64,000 nt of DNA from Marinomonas transparens (GCF_016463975.1 NZ_JAEMNX010000001.1:310001-374000), one strand, 5' to 3'. Positions 45,249 to 55,694 are shown, counted from the first letter of the stretch. The notes: generated from the letters alone by a model not told the origin. Numbers and translations are program-made.

Positions 45249-46907
45249 ATGGATTTCAGACGTTACTTTTTATGGGGTGCGCTTTTTATCAGTGGCTACC
45301 TGCTGTTTTTACAGTGGAACCAAGATTATGGTTCTCAGTCCACACAAAGCCTAGCTCAAAGCTCTCAGACACAATCTGAGACAAGCGATCAAACAAGCAA
45401 TGATTTGCCTTTGGCAGTTCAAAGCACAACCACAGATGCCAATGCAGAAATTCCTCAAACTGCAACGAGCATCGCTCCAGGAAAACTCATTGAAATAACA
45501 ACCGATACTCTACGTGTTGCTATTAATCCAGTGGGTGGTGATCTTGTTGAAGCTGCGCTTCTTCAATATTCCAAAGAGCTTGGTCAACCTGATAGATTTG
45601 TCATCTTAGAAGATGGCGCCGAGCGTACTTATGTGACACAAAGTGGCTTGATTGGTAAAGATGGCCCAGATGCTTCACCTGAAGGCCGTCCCGTTTATCA
45701 ATCAGAAAAAACCTCTTACCGCTTAGCTGAAGGCGAAGATTCATTAGATGTGAACCTTTACTTTACCGATGCGAGCGGCGTGAAATACACCAAAACATTT
45801 CGCTTCTTCAAAGGAAAATACCGTATTCGTCAGTTAATTACTGTCGACAATGCATCTTCCTCTGTTTGGCGCGGTAACTTATTTGCTCAAATCAAACGTG
45901 ATAATTCACCAGACCCAAGTCAAGCGACTGGCATGGGCTTACAACCTTATCTCGGTGGCGCTATTTCTGATGAAGAGAATAAGTACAACAAGGTATCTTT
46001 TTCAGATATGGAAGAAGAGCCAGTTAAAACTACCACCAACCAAGGTTGGGTAGCGGTACTACAACATTACTTTGTTTCTGCTTGGATTCCTGAACAAGGT
46101 CAAAAAGTAACGCTACAAGCCCGCACTAATGGTGATTTTAACATCATTGGTTTTACAGGCTCAGCGGTTGAAATCCCAGCGGGTAAGCAAGGTACTTTGA
46201 GCTCCACCTTTTATGTTGGACCAAAATTACAAGGTCACCTTGAAGAAACAGCAGAAAACCTTGATCTAACCGTAGATTACGGCTGGTTGTGGTGGTTAGC
46301 AAAACCTCTATTCTGGTTACTAACAGCGATTCAGGCTGTAGTGATCAACTGGGGTGTGGCTATTATCTTGATCGTAGTTTGTGTGAAAGCCATCTTCTTT
46401 AAGTTGTCTGCAGCAAGTTACCGCTCTATGGCGAAAATGCGCAAATTCGGACCAGAAATTGCCAAGCTTAAAGATCAGTATGGTGATGACCGTCAGAAGA
46501 TGTCACAGGAAATGATGGCTCTTTATAAGAAAGAAAAAATTAACCCCTTGGGTGGCTGTTTACCTATCTTGGTACAAATGCCAGTTTTCCTTTCTTTGTA
46601 CTGGGTATTAATGGAATCCGTTGAATTGCGTCATGCGCCATTCTTCTTATGGATTAACGACTTAGCTGTTATGGATCCCTATTTCATTCTGCCTATCTTG
46701 ATGGGTCTGAGTATGATGGGTCAGCAAATGCTGAATCCAACGCCTCCAGATCCAATGCAAGCTCGAATAATGAAGATTATGCCTATCGCATTTACCTTCT
46801 TCTTCTTATGGTTCCCTGCTGGTCTAGTACTATACTGGGTAACCAACAACAGCTTGTCTATCATACAGCAGTACATCATTACTAAACGTATCGAAAGAGA
46901 AGCTTAA
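45249..46907 (+). CDS. yidC: Membrane protein insertase YidC
   Basis: A 552-residue inner-membrane insertase and chaperone. The first membrane helix is at residues about 5-20 (YFLWGALFISGYLLFLQW). A Ser/Thr/Gln-rich linker and the large periplasmic beta-sandwich domain (about 60-330) follow. The conserved hydrophobic core of five helices has NPLGGCLPILVQMPVFLSLY near 430 and FFFLWFPAGLVLYWVTNN near 520. The first ATG is at 45249, with a possible in-frame TTG start at 45240; neither has a strong ribosome binding site. Confidence 0.97.
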   Translation: MDFRRYFLWGALFISGYLLFLQWNQDYGSQSTQSLAQSSQTQSETSDQTSNDLPLAVQSTTTDANAEIPQTATSIAPGKLIEITTDTLRVAINPVGGDLVEAALLQYSKELGQPDRFVILEDGAERTYVTQSGLIGKDGPDASPEGRPVYQSEKTSYRLAEGEDSLDVNLYFTDASGVKYTKTFRFFKGKYRIRQLITVDNASSSVWRGNLFAQIKRDNSPDPSQATGMGLQPYLGGAISDEENKYNKVSFSDMEEEPVKTTTNQGWVAVLQHYFVSAWIPEQGQKVTLQARTNGDFNIIGFTGSAVEIPAGKQGTLSSTFYVGPKLQGHLEETAENLDLTVDYGWLWWLAKPLFWLLTAIQAVVINWGVAIILIVVCVKAIFFKLSAASYRSMAKMRKFGPEIAKLKDQYGDDRQKMSQEMMALYKKEKINPLGGCLPILVQMPVFLSLYWVLMESVELRHAPFFLWINDLAVMDPYFILPILMGLSMMGQQMLNPTPPDPMQARIMKIMPIAFTFFFLWFPAGLVLYWVTNNSLSIIQQYIITKRIEREA

Positions 46908-46934
46908 CGCCAAAGCGCTATCCTTTCTTTCGAT

Positions 46935-46967
46935 AAAAAAGGCTTCCCATTGGGAGGCCTTTTTTAC
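46935..46967 (+). terminator. Terminator after yidC
   Basis: Arms AAAAAAGGCTTCCC (46935-46948) and GGGAGGCCTTTTTT (46952-46965) with one G-U pair, a three-base loop and a T-run. Confidence 0.9.
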
Positions 46968-47040
46968 GTTTAGATTGCCATGTTTGTCTTGCTAACGGAC
47001 AATAACAAACTTTCTTGCCACCCAGTTAAAGAGCTAAATT

Positions 47041-48420
47041 ATGACCGACTTTCAGCACCTCATTGACCAAGATACCATCGTAGCTCAAGCGACGGCACCG
47101 GGCCGTGGTGGAGTCGGCATCATCCGCTTATCAGGCCCTAAAAGTCTTGTTATCGCAAAGCAAATAATTGGTTTTGAGCCCAAGCCTCGCTATGCCCATT
47201 ATGTACCATTTAAAGATGCCAATAATGAACAACTCGACATGGGATTAGCTTTGTATTTTCCGGGACCAAACTCCTTTACTGGCGAGGAGGTATTTGAGTT
47301 ACAAGGTCACGGTGGTCCCGTTATTATGGATATGCTTCTTAGTCATTGCATCGTATTAGGTGCTCGCTTAGCTCGTCCGGGAGAGTTTTCTGAACGTGCC
47401 TTTATGAACGACAAGATGGACCTAACTCAAGCAGAAGCCATCGCCGACTTAATTGATAGTACCTCTGAACAAGCAGCAAAATGTGCTATACGCTCTTTAC
47501 AAGGCGCTTTTTCTAAACGTGTTGATGAGTTAGTAGAAGCTTTGATCCATCTACGTATTTATGTGGAAGCAGCGATTGATTTTCCTGAAGAAGAAATTGA
47601 TTTTATTGGCGATGGTAAAGTCGCGAATGAGCTAGCAGGAATTCAAAACAAATTAAAAATGGTGCTAAAAGAAGCCAACCAAGGGGCTTTAATTCGCGAA
47701 GGTATGAACGTTGTTATCGCAGGACGACCTAATGCTGGTAAATCTAGTTTGCTAAATGCTCTTTCAGGTAAAGAGTCCGCCATTGTAACCAGTGTTGAAG
47801 GCACGACCCGCGATGTTCTACGTGAACATATCCATATTGACGGCATGCCATTACACATAATAGATACGGCAGGTTTACGTGATAGTCCAGATGAAGTGGA
47901 GCGCATTGGTATTCAAAGGGCATGGGACGAAATTAGCAAGGCAGACCGTATCTTGATGATGGTCGACAGCCAATCCATTGACAGTAAAGACCCTAATGAA
48001 ATTTGGCCCGAGTTTATGAAAAAACTTGGTGATACTGAGCATTTAACCCTAGTTCGCAACAAAGTGGACCTAACCAAGGAGCAGATAGGGGTTGAGTCCA
48101 TAAATAACATTCCTGTTATCTCTATCTCCGCTAAAACAGGTGAGGGGGTTTCAGGTTTAACAGATCATCTAAAAGCCATCATGGGTTTCGACAATACCAC
48201 AGAGGGTGGTTTCATTGCCCGCCGTCGCCACATAGAAGCGTTAAATAAGGCCAATCGTTTTTTAGAAACCGGCAGCGAGCAATTACATGGCTATGGAGCA
48301 GGGGAATTGCTTGCTGAAGATCTCAAAGAAGCACAACAAGCACTCAGCGAAATTACTGGTGCTTTTACCAGTGATGACTTACTAGGTCGTATTTTCGGCT
48401 CATTTTGCATTGGAAAATAG
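47041..48420 (+). CDS. mnmE: tRNA uridine-5-carboxymethylaminomethyl modification GTPase MnmE
   Basis: A 459-residue GTPase that with MnmG modifies the wobble uridine of several tRNAs. The N-terminal tetrahydrofolate-binding domain begins [20 protein letters not shown]. The G domain is inserted in a helical domain: G1 [12 protein letters not shown] near residue 226, G3 DTAGLRDS near 275 and G4 NKVD near 340. The C-terminus ends CIGK, with the essential Cys. Its partner mnmG lies 3 kb away, separated by two minus-strand genes. Confidence 0.99.
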   Translation: MTDFQHLIDQDTIVAQATAPGRGGVGIIRLSGPKSLVIAKQIIGFEPKPRYAHYVPFKDANNEQLDMGLALYFPGPNSFTGEEVFELQGHGGPVIMDMLLSHCIVLGARLARPGEFSERAFMNDKMDLTQAEAIADLIDSTSEQAAKCAIRSLQGAFSKRVDELVEALIHLRIYVEAAIDFPEEEIDFIGDGKVANELAGIQNKLKMVLKEANQGALIREGMNVVIAGRPNAGKSSLLNALSGKESAIVTSVEGTTRDVLREHIHIDGMPLHIIDTAGLRDSPDEVERIGIQRAWDEISKADRILMMVDSQSIDSKDPNEIWPEFMKKLGDTEHLTLVRNKVDLTKEQIGVESINNIPVISISAKTGEGVSGLTDHLKAIMGFDNTTEGGFIARRRHIEALNKANRFLETGSEQLHGYGAGELLAEDLKEAQQALSEITGAFTSDDLLGRIFGSFCIGK

Positions 48421-48427
48421 CTTTGTT

Positions 48428-48454
48428 GCTAAGCTCTATTAATTTGAGCTTAGC
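48428..48454. terminator. Small hairpin between convergent mnmE and glycerate kinase genes
   Basis: Perfect nine-base arms GCTAAGCTC (48428-48436) and GAGCTTAGC (48446-48454) around a nine-base loop. There is no T-run. The right arm overlaps the end of the glycerate kinase gene. Possible weak transcription barrier. Confidence 0.35.
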
Positions 48455-49599
48455 TGTCCTAGTTTGATTATCGAAGCAATATTTCGTGAAGTATTAATTA
48501 GATTAGTTTCCGCGTTAGCCAGTACCTGTTCAAGGCTATCTAACGCTGGAATAATAGGGAAAATAGCCAACATACCTTGCTGTAAAATAGCATCAGCGTC
48601 TTTACCAAGACTGCCTGCAATTCCTATGGCGGAAACCCCTTTTACATTAGCTTGCTTTAATACCCCCATGGGAGTTTTACCAAACACGGTTTGACCATCA
48701 AGCCGGCCTTCTCCGGTAATCACTAAATCCGCACCTTGTAACTTGTCAGCTAAACCCACGGTTTGCATAACAATTTCAATACCAGACTTTAATTGCGCAT
48801 TTAAAAAAGCTTTTACACCAAATCCCATACCACCTGCAGCACCTGCACCGGGATGTAATCGGTAATCTTCTATTCCTGTTGAAACCATAATATCAGCAAA
48901 GTGACTTAACGCTTTATCTAGGGTATCTATCATGGCTGGAGTAGCACCTTTTTGCGGCCCAAAAATCATTGATGCACCAAATTCACCGCACAATGGGTTA
49001 TCGACGTCACAAGCTACTTCAATACGGCATTGAGCCAGTAATGGATGGCTTTGACTCATATCGATGCTTTTCAATTGAGATAAGGCTTCACCGCCAAAGG
49101 CTAATACCTTGTCATCTCTTGTTTTTAATTGAATACCTAAAGCTTGTGCCATTCCGGCACCACCATCATTCGTTGCACTGCCACCTAAACCTAAAATGAT
49201 GTGTTTTATGCCGCGTTCTAGGGCATTTTTTATTAGTTCTCCTGTACCATAACTAGTGGTGTAAAGAGGATTTCTTTCGTTTAATGGTACTAGATGTAAA
49301 CCTGACGCTGACGCCATTTCAATTACCGCTGTTGTTGCCTCTTGTCCATCGCTTGACCCTAAAATGCCATATTGCGACATCACTTTATTACCCAGCGGAC
49401 CCGTTACTTCAAGATCAATAAAATAACCACCAGTCGCATCCACCATAGACTGCACTGTCCCTTCACCCCCATCGGCCATTGGAACCTTGATATATTCTTC
49501 ATTAGGAAACACTTGTCGAAAGCCAGTTTCAATCGCATTAGCAACTTCAAGAGCAGTAGCACTTTCTTTAAAGGAATCAGGGGCTATGACAATTTTCAT
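48439..49599 (-). CDS. Glycerate kinase (GarK/GlxK type)
   Basis: A 386-residue kinase that phosphorylates D-glycerate, normally to 2-phosphoglycerate in this type-1 family. Family features are MKIVIAPDSFKESATALEVA at the N-terminus, PMADGGEGTVQSMV near residue 50, LGLGGSATNDGGAGMAQALG near 135, GAAGGMGFG near 265 and LVITGEGRLDGQT near 300. The ATG at 49599 has AGGA upstream; a frame extension to 49632 is less likely. It is 34 bases after the AcuI-like gene on the same strand. It lies within the otherwise conserved mnmE-mnmG order. Confidence 0.93.
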   Translation of the reverse strand: MKIVIAPDSFKESATALEVANAIETGFRQVFPNEEYIKVPMADGGEGTVQSMVDATGGYFIDLEVTGPLGNKVMSQYGILGSSDGQEATTAVIEMASASGLHLVPLNERNPLYTTSYGTGELIKNALERGIKHIILGLGGSATNDGGAGMAQALGIQLKTRDDKVLAFGGEALSQLKSIDMSQSHPLLAQCRIEVACDVDNPLCGEFGASMIFGPQKGATPAMIDTLDKALSHFADIMVSTGIEDYRLHPGAGAAGGMGFGVKAFLNAQLKSGIEIVMQTVGLADKLQGADLVITGEGRLDGQTVFGKTPMGVLKQANVKGVSAIGIAGSLGKDADAILQQGMLAIFPIIPALDSLEQVLANAETNLINTSRNIASIIKLGQLSSN

Positions 49600-49633
49600 A
49601 TTGGTCCTTTTTATTCGCTTATATAGAGACAAG

Positions 49634-50620
49634 TTATTCGTTTTTTATACGAACCAAAACTCGACCACGTACTTGACCATCAAGCAATTTATAGGCCGTA
49701 TCTATGACTTCATCCAAGGTGATTTCTTTACAAATAGCTTCATAATCTTCCAAGGAAAGTAATTCACTTAAACGTTGCCAAGCTTCAATTCTATCTGCTT
49801 TAGGACGCATCACGCTATCGATTCCAATAAGACGAACACCACGAAGAATAAATGGCGCAACAGAAGCTGGAAAATCCATGCCTTGTGCTAAACCACAGGC
49901 AGTTACCACGCCACCATATCGAGTACTTGCACAGGCATTGGCTAAAGTATGGCTACCGACACAATCAATAACACCCGCCCAACGTTCTTTTTGTAAAGGC
50001 TTACCTGGTTCCGACAAGCTGGCTCTATCAATAAGTTCACTAGCACCTAGAGAAGTAAGGTATTCGCCTTGATCCATCCTACCAGTGGAAGCAACGACTC
50101 GATAACCAAGCTTATTCAGTAATCGGATAGCAAAGCTGCCTACACCGCCATTAGCACCAGTAACAAGAATGTCTCCTGAATTCGGTAACACACCCTGTTT
50201 TTCTAGCGCAAGGACAGACAACATAGCGGTATAACCTGCTGTTCCTATTGCCATTGCTTCTTTTGGAGCTATCTCCTTAGGTAAGGAAATCAGCCAATCA
50301 CTTTTAAGACAAGCTTTCTCAGCAAGGCCACCCCAATGAACTTCGCCCACACCAAAACCGTTTAACAGTACCCAATCGCCTATAGAAAACTCATTGCTAT
50401 CGCTATGACTTACCTTACCCACTAGATCAATACCCGGCACCATAGGAAAAGAACGAACAACAGGAGCTTTCCCTGTAATAGCCAAGCCATCTTTATAATT
50501 TAGTGTGCTATAGTAAACATCAACCAACACATCACCTACTGGTAGTTGCTCCTCCTCTATATTTTCAATACGAATCGATTGCTGTTTGTCTTTTTGAGTA
50601 ATTAATAAAGCTTTAAACAT
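49634..50620 (-). CDS. acuI: Zinc-free alcohol dehydrogenase-like acrylyl-CoA reductase (AcuI/YhdH)
   Basis: A 328-residue NADPH-dependent medium-chain reductase that converts acryloyl-CoA to propionyl-CoA, so detoxifying acrylate formed from DMSP or other sources. It resembles E. coli YhdH closely: STLNYKDGLAITGKAPVVR, FPMVPGIDLVGKV, VGEVHWGGLAEKACLKSDWL, the nucleotide loop GANGGVGSFAIRLL and FILRGVRLIGIDSVMRP. The ATG at 50620 has GGAAG upstream and is preferred to 50638. Its pairing with glycerate kinase is unusual. The symbol is given on family resemblance; substrate is not proven. Confidence 0.85.
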   Translation of the reverse strand: MFKALLITQKDKQQSIRIENIEEEQLPVGDVLVDVYYSTLNYKDGLAITGKAPVVRSFPMVPGIDLVGKVSHSDSNEFSIGDWVLLNGFGVGEVHWGGLAEKACLKSDWLISLPKEIAPKEAMAIGTAGYTAMLSVLALEKQGVLPNSGDILVTGANGGVGSFAIRLLNKLGYRVVASTGRMDQGEYLTSLGASELIDRASLSEPGKPLQKERWAGVIDCVGSHTLANACASTRYGGVVTACGLAQGMDFPASVAPFILRGVRLIGIDSVMRPKADRIEAWQRLSELLSLEDYEAICKEITLDEVIDTAYKLLDGQVRGRVLVRIKNE

Positions 50621-51419
50621 GATGCCTTCCATTTCCATTAGTTGTTGTACTTTCTAAGCATTTTGCTTTCTAGAGACAAATTTCAACTCGCTTTTATCTG
50701 TCAAAATAGCTTAATTCAATAAACATACTATCCAATATGACCAGATTACCCTGAACTGTAAATTAAAGTAGAAAATTCCCATTATTTTTCCAAGTACAAT
50801 GAAGGAATCGCTTACAGCACCGAATTCTATACATGATAAGAAAGCAATCATCACCAATTCAGATGAATATTCACACTTTTCTAGAACGAAATGTGAAAAT
50901 TTTCATTTATTTCATTTTTTTGCCTGTGGATTATTTTTTATTTTTAGTACTCAAAATGAAGGCATAAAAAACGATAAAAACCTTATAAAACAATGTTATC
51001 AAATCAAAAAAATATTCTAAAAATGGGTGTTGATAAGTATGGTGATAGATGGATAAGAAGAGTTGCATTGTTTTTAACAACTAAGAGCTTTTAGAAAGGG
51101 ACTGTATAACTAGGTGTTTTGTACACAGGATTAGGTTATCCACACCACAGGAAGAAGAGGTCTATCTTAACAAGTTGTTATCTTCGTATCTTAATGAAAT
51201 ATATAGATAAATATAAATTATCCACAGAATTTATCTTGCTATATAAACATAACAAACATAAAAGAACTTATATACTTACTCATATATATTAATATTGATG
51301 ACCGGGTAAGTCCGGTTCGATCACTTTCTTTTTAAAAAATTACCGATATACTAGCGGCCTCATCGAGAGTTGATCGTTTTTTATTCATTTTTCTATTTAT
51401 TAGTAATATCGAGGTTCCC
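50621..51419. other. Long AT-rich non-coding region before mnmG with DnaA boxes, second origin-like region
   Basis: About 800 bases, the longest gap in the window. TTATCCACA occurs at 51136-51144 and 51218-51226, a one-mismatch box TTGTACACA at 51118-51126, and partial boxes near 51049. AT-rich stretches surround them (50880-51010, 51190-51300). A small hairpin ACCGG-CCGGT lies at 51301-51315, followed by GATC and TTTCTTTTTAAAAAATTA. A -10-like TATACT at 51347-51352 may belong to the mnmG promoter. In Escherichia and Vibrio oriC lies next to mnmG. A 73-codon frame at 50799-51020 has no coding character. Confidence 0.5.
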
Positions 51420-53309
51420 GTGGATTTCCCAAGTCACTTTGATGTGATTGTGGTTGGTGGTGGACATGCTGGTACGGAAGCGGCTTTAGCGGCAGCACGT
51501 ATGGGTGTGAAAACATTATTGCTTTCCCACAACATTGAAACGTTAGGACAAATGTCCTGTAACCCAGCCATTGGTGGTATTGGGAAATCACATTTAGTAA
51601 AAGAAATTGATGCTTTGGATGGTGCTATGGGATTAGCAACCGATAAAGCAGGTATTCAATTTAGAACCTTAAATTCCCGAAAAGGGCCTGCCGTTCGTGC
51701 TACCCGAGCACAAGCAGATCGAATTTTATACAAAGCGGCAATACGTTATCAGTTAGAAAACCAAGAAAATCTTTGGTTATTCCAACAATCTGCTGAAGAT
51801 TTAATTGTTGAAGAGGGAGCCGCACGTGGGGTTATTACTCAAACAGGCATTCGTTTTAACAGTAAAACAGTTGTATTAACTGCTGGCACTTTCTTAGGTG
51901 GCGTAATTCACGTTGGTCTTCAAAATCATGCTGGTGGACGGGCGGGAGATCCACCTTCAATTGGTTTAGCTGAAAAATTACGTGCTTTACCGTTTCGTGT
52001 TGATCGTTTAAAAACCGGTACACCGCCTAGAATAGATGCACGTTCAGTTGATTTCTCCCTTATGCAAGCTCAGCCAGGTGATGATATTACTCCTGTCATG
52101 TCATACATGGGGAATCGTGCTATGCACCCTCGCCAAATTGAATGTTTTATTACCCATACTAATGAACGTACCCACGATATTATTCGCAGGGGTATGGATC
52201 GCTCTCCTATGTATACTGGGGTTATTGAAGGGGTTGGCCCACGCTACTGTCCTTCAATAGAGGATAAAATTGTTCGCTTTGCCGATAAAAATTCACATCA
52301 AATATTTATTGAGCCAGAAGGGTTAACAACCCATGAGTTGTATCCTAATGGCATTTCGACATCTTTGCCTTTTGATGTGCAAATAGAACTGGTTCGTTCA
52401 ATGAAAGGCATGGAAAATGCGCATATTATTCGCCCTGGTTACGCGATTGAATACGATTATTTTAATCCTCAGGATCTAAAATATTCATTAGAAACTAAGC
52501 ATATGCCAGGATTGTTCTTTGCAGGACAAATCAATGGTACGACAGGTTATGAAGAAGCAGGAGCGCAAGGCTTACTAGCAGGTTTAAATGCGGCTTTATT
52601 ATCTCAAGATAAGGAGGCTTGGACACCACGTCGTGATGAAGCTTATCTAGGTGTTTTAGTCGATGACCTCATTTCGATGGGAACAAAAGAACCTTATCGT
52701 ATGTTTACTAGTCGTGCTGAATATCGTTTGATTCTTCGTGAAGACAATGCTGATATGCGCTTGACTGAAAAAGGCCGTGAATTGGGTTTAGTTTCTGATC
52801 AACGTTGGGCGGCTTTCTGCAAAAAGCGCGAAGCAATAGATCTTGAGACCCAGCGACTGAAATCCAGTTGGATTATGCCTAACTCTTCTGAAGCTGAAGC
52901 CATTAATCCAAAATTAGAAGCCCCTATTACCCGTGAATACAGTTTATTGGATTTGTTGAAACGTCCGAGTATTGAGTACGCAGATATTGCAGGTTTAAAA
53001 AATGGATTGGAAGAAGCTATTGATGAACAAGTATCGGAACAGGTTCAGATAGCAGTTAAGTACGCTGGTTATATTTCTCGTCAAGCGGATGACATTGAGC
53101 GTTTACGTCGACAAGAAAATACTCCGCTACCAGAAGATTTAGATTATAGCAGCATGGAAGGCTTGTCTAATGAGGTGAAACAAAAGTTAACTCAAGCTCG
53201 TCCTGCGACACTTGCTGCTGCTTCTCGTATTCAAGGTATAACACCTGCTGCGGTGTCTCTACTTTTGATTCATTTGAAAAAACGTGCGATTGCACGTAAA
53301 AGTGCCTAA
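51420..53309 (+). CDS. mnmG: tRNA uridine-5-carboxymethylaminomethyl modification enzyme MnmG (GidA)
   Basis: A 629-residue FAD protein that works with MnmE. The FAD-binding loop is at the N-terminus ([21 protein letters not shown]), followed by [26 protein letters not shown] signatures [11 protein letters not shown] and [17 protein letters not shown] are present. The C-terminal helical domain ends with [19 protein letters not shown]. Translation starts at a GTG (51420) with GAGG five bases upstream. It is the first gene of mnmG-rsmG-parA-parB. Confidence 0.99.
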   Translation: MDFPSHFDVIVVGGGHAGTEAALAAARMGVKTLLLSHNIETLGQMSCNPAIGGIGKSHLVKEIDALDGAMGLATDKAGIQFRTLNSRKGPAVRATRAQADRILYKAAIRYQLENQENLWLFQQSAEDLIVEEGAARGVITQTGIRFNSKTVVLTAGTFLGGVIHVGLQNHAGGRAGDPPSIGLAEKLRALPFRVDRLKTGTPPRIDARSVDFSLMQAQPGDDITPVMSYMGNRAMHPRQIECFITHTNERTHDIIRRGMDRSPMYTGVIEGVGPRYCPSIEDKIVRFADKNSHQIFIEPEGLTTHELYPNGISTSLPFDVQIELVRSMKGMENAHIIRPGYAIEYDYFNPQDLKYSLETKHMPGLFFAGQINGTTGYEEAGAQGLLAGLNAALLSQDKEAWTPRRDEAYLGVLVDDLISMGTKEPYRMFTSRAEYRLILREDNADMRLTEKGRELGLVSDQRWAAFCKKREAIDLETQRLKSSWIMPNSSEAEAINPKLEAPITREYSLLDLLKRPSIEYADIAGLKNGLEEAIDEQVSEQVQIAVKYAGYISRQADDIERLRRQENTPLPEDLDYSSMEGLSNEVKQKLTQARPATLAAASRIQGITPAAVSLLLIHLKKRAIARKSA

Positions 53310-53346
53310 AATCAGCAGCCGATAATCTTTCTTGATAGGATCGACT

Positions 53347-53973
53347 GTGACACATTTTGACACTATTCAAAAAGGCGCCCAACAATTGGGCGCTGCTATC
53401 TCCGATGAGACCATTCAGGTTCTTGTTAATTATCTTATTATGCTCGAAAAGTGGAACAAGGCTTATAACCTGACTGCAATTCGGGACGTTGAGAAGATGA
53501 TTTCTTTGCATTTGTTAGACAGTTTAGCCACTTTACCTTATATCACTGGCGACAATATTATTGACGTGGGTACTGGACCTGGTTTACCTGGTATGGTGCT
53601 TGCTATTTGTTATCCTGAAAAACATTTTACCTTATTGGATAGCAATGGTAAGAAAACTCGTTTTTTAACTCAAGTTAAAATGGAATTGGGTATAGATAAT
53701 GTTACGGTTGCAAATGAGCGTGTTGAAAAACATACTCATCAGGGTGAGTATGATCATGTTATTTCCCGTGCATTTGCTTCTATACAAGATATGATTAATT
53801 GGACTTTACTGCTCCCAAAGGACACAGGTAATTTTTTAGCTATGAAAGGGGTATACCCTAAAGAAGAGCTAGCAGTGTTACCAAAAGAAGTTGATTTAGT
53901 TCATATAGAGCCTCTTAACGTGCCAAATATACAGGCAGAGCGTCACATGGTAGTGATGACGCGTAAAGGATAG
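53347..53973 (+). CDS. rsmG: 16S rRNA (guanine-527-N7)-methyltransferase RsmG (GidB)
   Basis: A 208-residue SAM-dependent enzyme that methylates G527 of 16S rRNA; its loss gives low-level streptomycin resistance in many bacteria. The KWNKAYNLTAIRD motif is near residue 40, and the SAM loop DVGTGPGLPGMVLAI near 75. HVISRAFASIQDM lies in the second half. A GTG at 53347 with AGGA six bases upstream is the likely start; a TTG at 53332 would add five residues. It ends six bases before parA. Confidence 0.96.
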   Translation: MTHFDTIQKGAQQLGAAISDETIQVLVNYLIMLEKWNKAYNLTAIRDVEKMISLHLLDSLATLPYITGDNIIDVGTGPGLPGMVLAICYPEKHFTLLDSNGKKTRFLTQVKMELGIDNVTVANERVEKHTHQGEYDHVISRAFASIQDMINWTLLLPKDTGNFLAMKGVYPKEELAVLPKEVDLVHIEPLNVPNIQAERHMVVMTRKG

Positions 53974-53979
53974 GAAAAA

Positions 53980-54762
53980 ATGGCAAGAATAATCGCAGTG
54001 ACCAATCAAAAGGGCGGGGTGGGTAAAACCACCACCTGCGTGAATTTAGCGGCGTCCTTAGCGGCGATGAAACGTCGTGTTTTGCTGATTGATCTTGATC
54101 CACAAGGTAATGCCACCACAGGTTGTGGGTTAATTAAAGAAGAATTGGATACCAGTGTTTTTGATGTGTTAATTGGGACTCATGGTGTTAAAGAAGTGAT
54201 GAAGCCAGTCATGGAAGACACAATAGAGTCTGGTAAATATTGGGTGTTGCCTGCGAATGGAGATTTAACTGGCGCTGAAGTAGTTTTATTAGATTTACCT
54301 AGTAAAGAAACCCGTTTACGCGCTGGTCTTTATGAAGTGGATAATGAGTTTGACTTTATTTTATTAGACTGCCCACCGGCATTAAATATGTTAACGGTTA
54401 ATGCCTTGTCTGCGGCTCAAGGTGTGTTGATTCCTGTGCAATGTGAATATTACGCTTTAGAAGGTTTAACGGCATTATTGCAAACCATTGATCGTATTAC
54501 TCACTCGTTAAACCCATCCTTAGCAGTCGAAGGCATTCTACGAACCATGTATGATCCTCGTCCTAGTTTGACCCATGATGTGTCGAGTCAACTTCACAAG
54601 CATTTTGGCGATAAAGTATATGATACTGTAATACCTCGTAATATTCGTCTTGCTGAAGCACCAAGTTATGGTTTACCTGTGTTGCATTATGAAAAACAAT
54701 CTCGTGGTGCTATTGCATATCTTGCATTAGCAGGCGAATTTATTAGAAAAAGCGGCCAGTAA
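53980..54762 (+). CDS. parA: Chromosome partitioning ATPase ParA (Soj)
   Basis: A 260-residue ATPase that binds DNA non-specifically and moves the ParB-parS complex of the chromosome. The deviant Walker A NQKGGVGKTT lies at the N-terminus. Other motifs are LLIDLDPQGNATTGCG, FILLDCPPALNMLT and VIPRNIRLAEAPSYG. The short N-terminus without a DNA-binding domain shows a chromosomal, not plasmid P1-type, protein. It lies 47 bases upstream of parB. Confidence 0.98.
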   Translation: MARIIAVTNQKGGVGKTTTCVNLAASLAAMKRRVLLIDLDPQGNATTGCGLIKEELDTSVFDVLIGTHGVKEVMKPVMEDTIESGKYWVLPANGDLTGAEVVLLDLPSKETRLRAGLYEVDNEFDFILLDCPPALNMLTVNALSAAQGVLIPVQCEYYALEGLTALLQTIDRITHSLNPSLAVEGILRTMYDPRPSLTHDVSSQLHKHFGDKVYDTVIPRNIRLAEAPSYGLPVLHYEKQSRGAIAYLALAGEFIRKSGQ

Positions 54763-54809
54763 TTTTTTGCTTGTTAGGTTCGCTTTAATACCAATTTAAG
54801 GTTAATGAA

Positions 54810-55694
54810 ATGACGATGAAGAAAAGAGGTTTAGGTCGTGGCTTGGATGCATTATTAGCGCCGCAAGCTTCTATTGTGGAAGATTCTAATAATAGTTCGC
54901 AGGATGAACAAGTTAAGGGCCTAACCTATTTACCTGTTGAATGGCTTTCTAAAGGTAAATTTCAGCCACGTCGTGATATGAATCCCGCTCAATTGGATGA
55001 TTTAGCTGCTTCTATTCGTACTCAAGGTATAATGCAGCCAATTGTAGTGCGTCCTAATGGTCATAACCAATATGAAATAATAGCCGGAGAACGCCGCTGG
55101 CGTGCTGCTAAGCTAGCCGATTTAACTCAAGTTCCTGTTATTGTTCGTCACGTCGAAGATGCCGATGCTGTTGTATTAGCTCTGATCGAAAATATTCAAC
55201 GGGAAGACCTTAATCCAGTTGAAGAGGCATTAGCATTACAGCGTTTAATTGAAGATTTTCATCTTACTCAACAAGAGGTAGCTGATACGGTGGGGAAGTC
55301 TCGCTCCACCGTAGCCAATTTACTTCGTTTGCTTGGTTTAACACCGGAAGTTCGTCGTCTACTAGAACATGGTGATATTGAGATGGGTCATGCTAGGGCA
55401 TTATTGCCTTTAGAACATGACAAACAAATTCAAGCGGCTTCTCAAGTTGTGACTAAGTCGTTGTCCGTTCGTGAGACGGAACGTTTGGTAAAAAACTTTC
55501 AAATCATTGATAAAGATGAAAAATCTGTTCCTGTTCTGCCTGATTTAAGTGCAGAAGCTGAGCGTATTAGTCAAAAAATCAATGCCTCTGTAAAAATACA
55601 GCCTTCCTCAAAAGGTAAGGGAAAAGTCGTCATAGAATACCGTAACCCTGAACACTTAGAGCTCTTAATAAGTGAACTTTTCACTGGGAAATGA
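54810..55694 (+). CDS. parB: Chromosome partitioning protein ParB (Spo0J)
   Basis: A 294-residue CTPase that binds parS and spreads along DNA. The N-terminal KKRGLGRGLDALL motif recruits ParA. The CTP-binding core has GIMQPIVVRP and GERRWRAAKLA. The HTH that reads parS is at about residues 150-200 (LTQQEVADTVGKSRSTVANLLRLL). The dimerisation domain is at the C-terminus. Candidate parS sites lie at 6183, 10271, 15691 and 16581. The start may be the ATG at 54810 or the next one at 54816. Confidence 0.98.
   Translation: MTMKKRGLGRGLDALLAPQASIVEDSNNSSQDEQVKGLTYLPVEWLSKGKFQPRRDMNPAQLDDLAASIRTQGIMQPIVVRPNGHNQYEIIAGERRWRAAKLADLTQVPVIVRHVEDADAVVLALIENIQREDLNPVEEALALQRLIEDFHLTQQEVADTVGKSRSTVANLLRLLGLTPEVRRLLEHGDIEMGHARALLPLEHDKQIQAASQVVTKSLSVRETERLVKNFQIIDKDEKSVPVLPDLSAEAERISQKINASVKIQPSSKGKGKVVIEYRNPEHLELLISELFTGK

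Noticed and set aside
50799-51020. 73-codon open frame in the gap before mnmG
   Set aside because: It has no recognisable domain, no ribosome binding site and AT-rich composition typical of the surrounding non-coding DNA. It overlaps the origin-like region.
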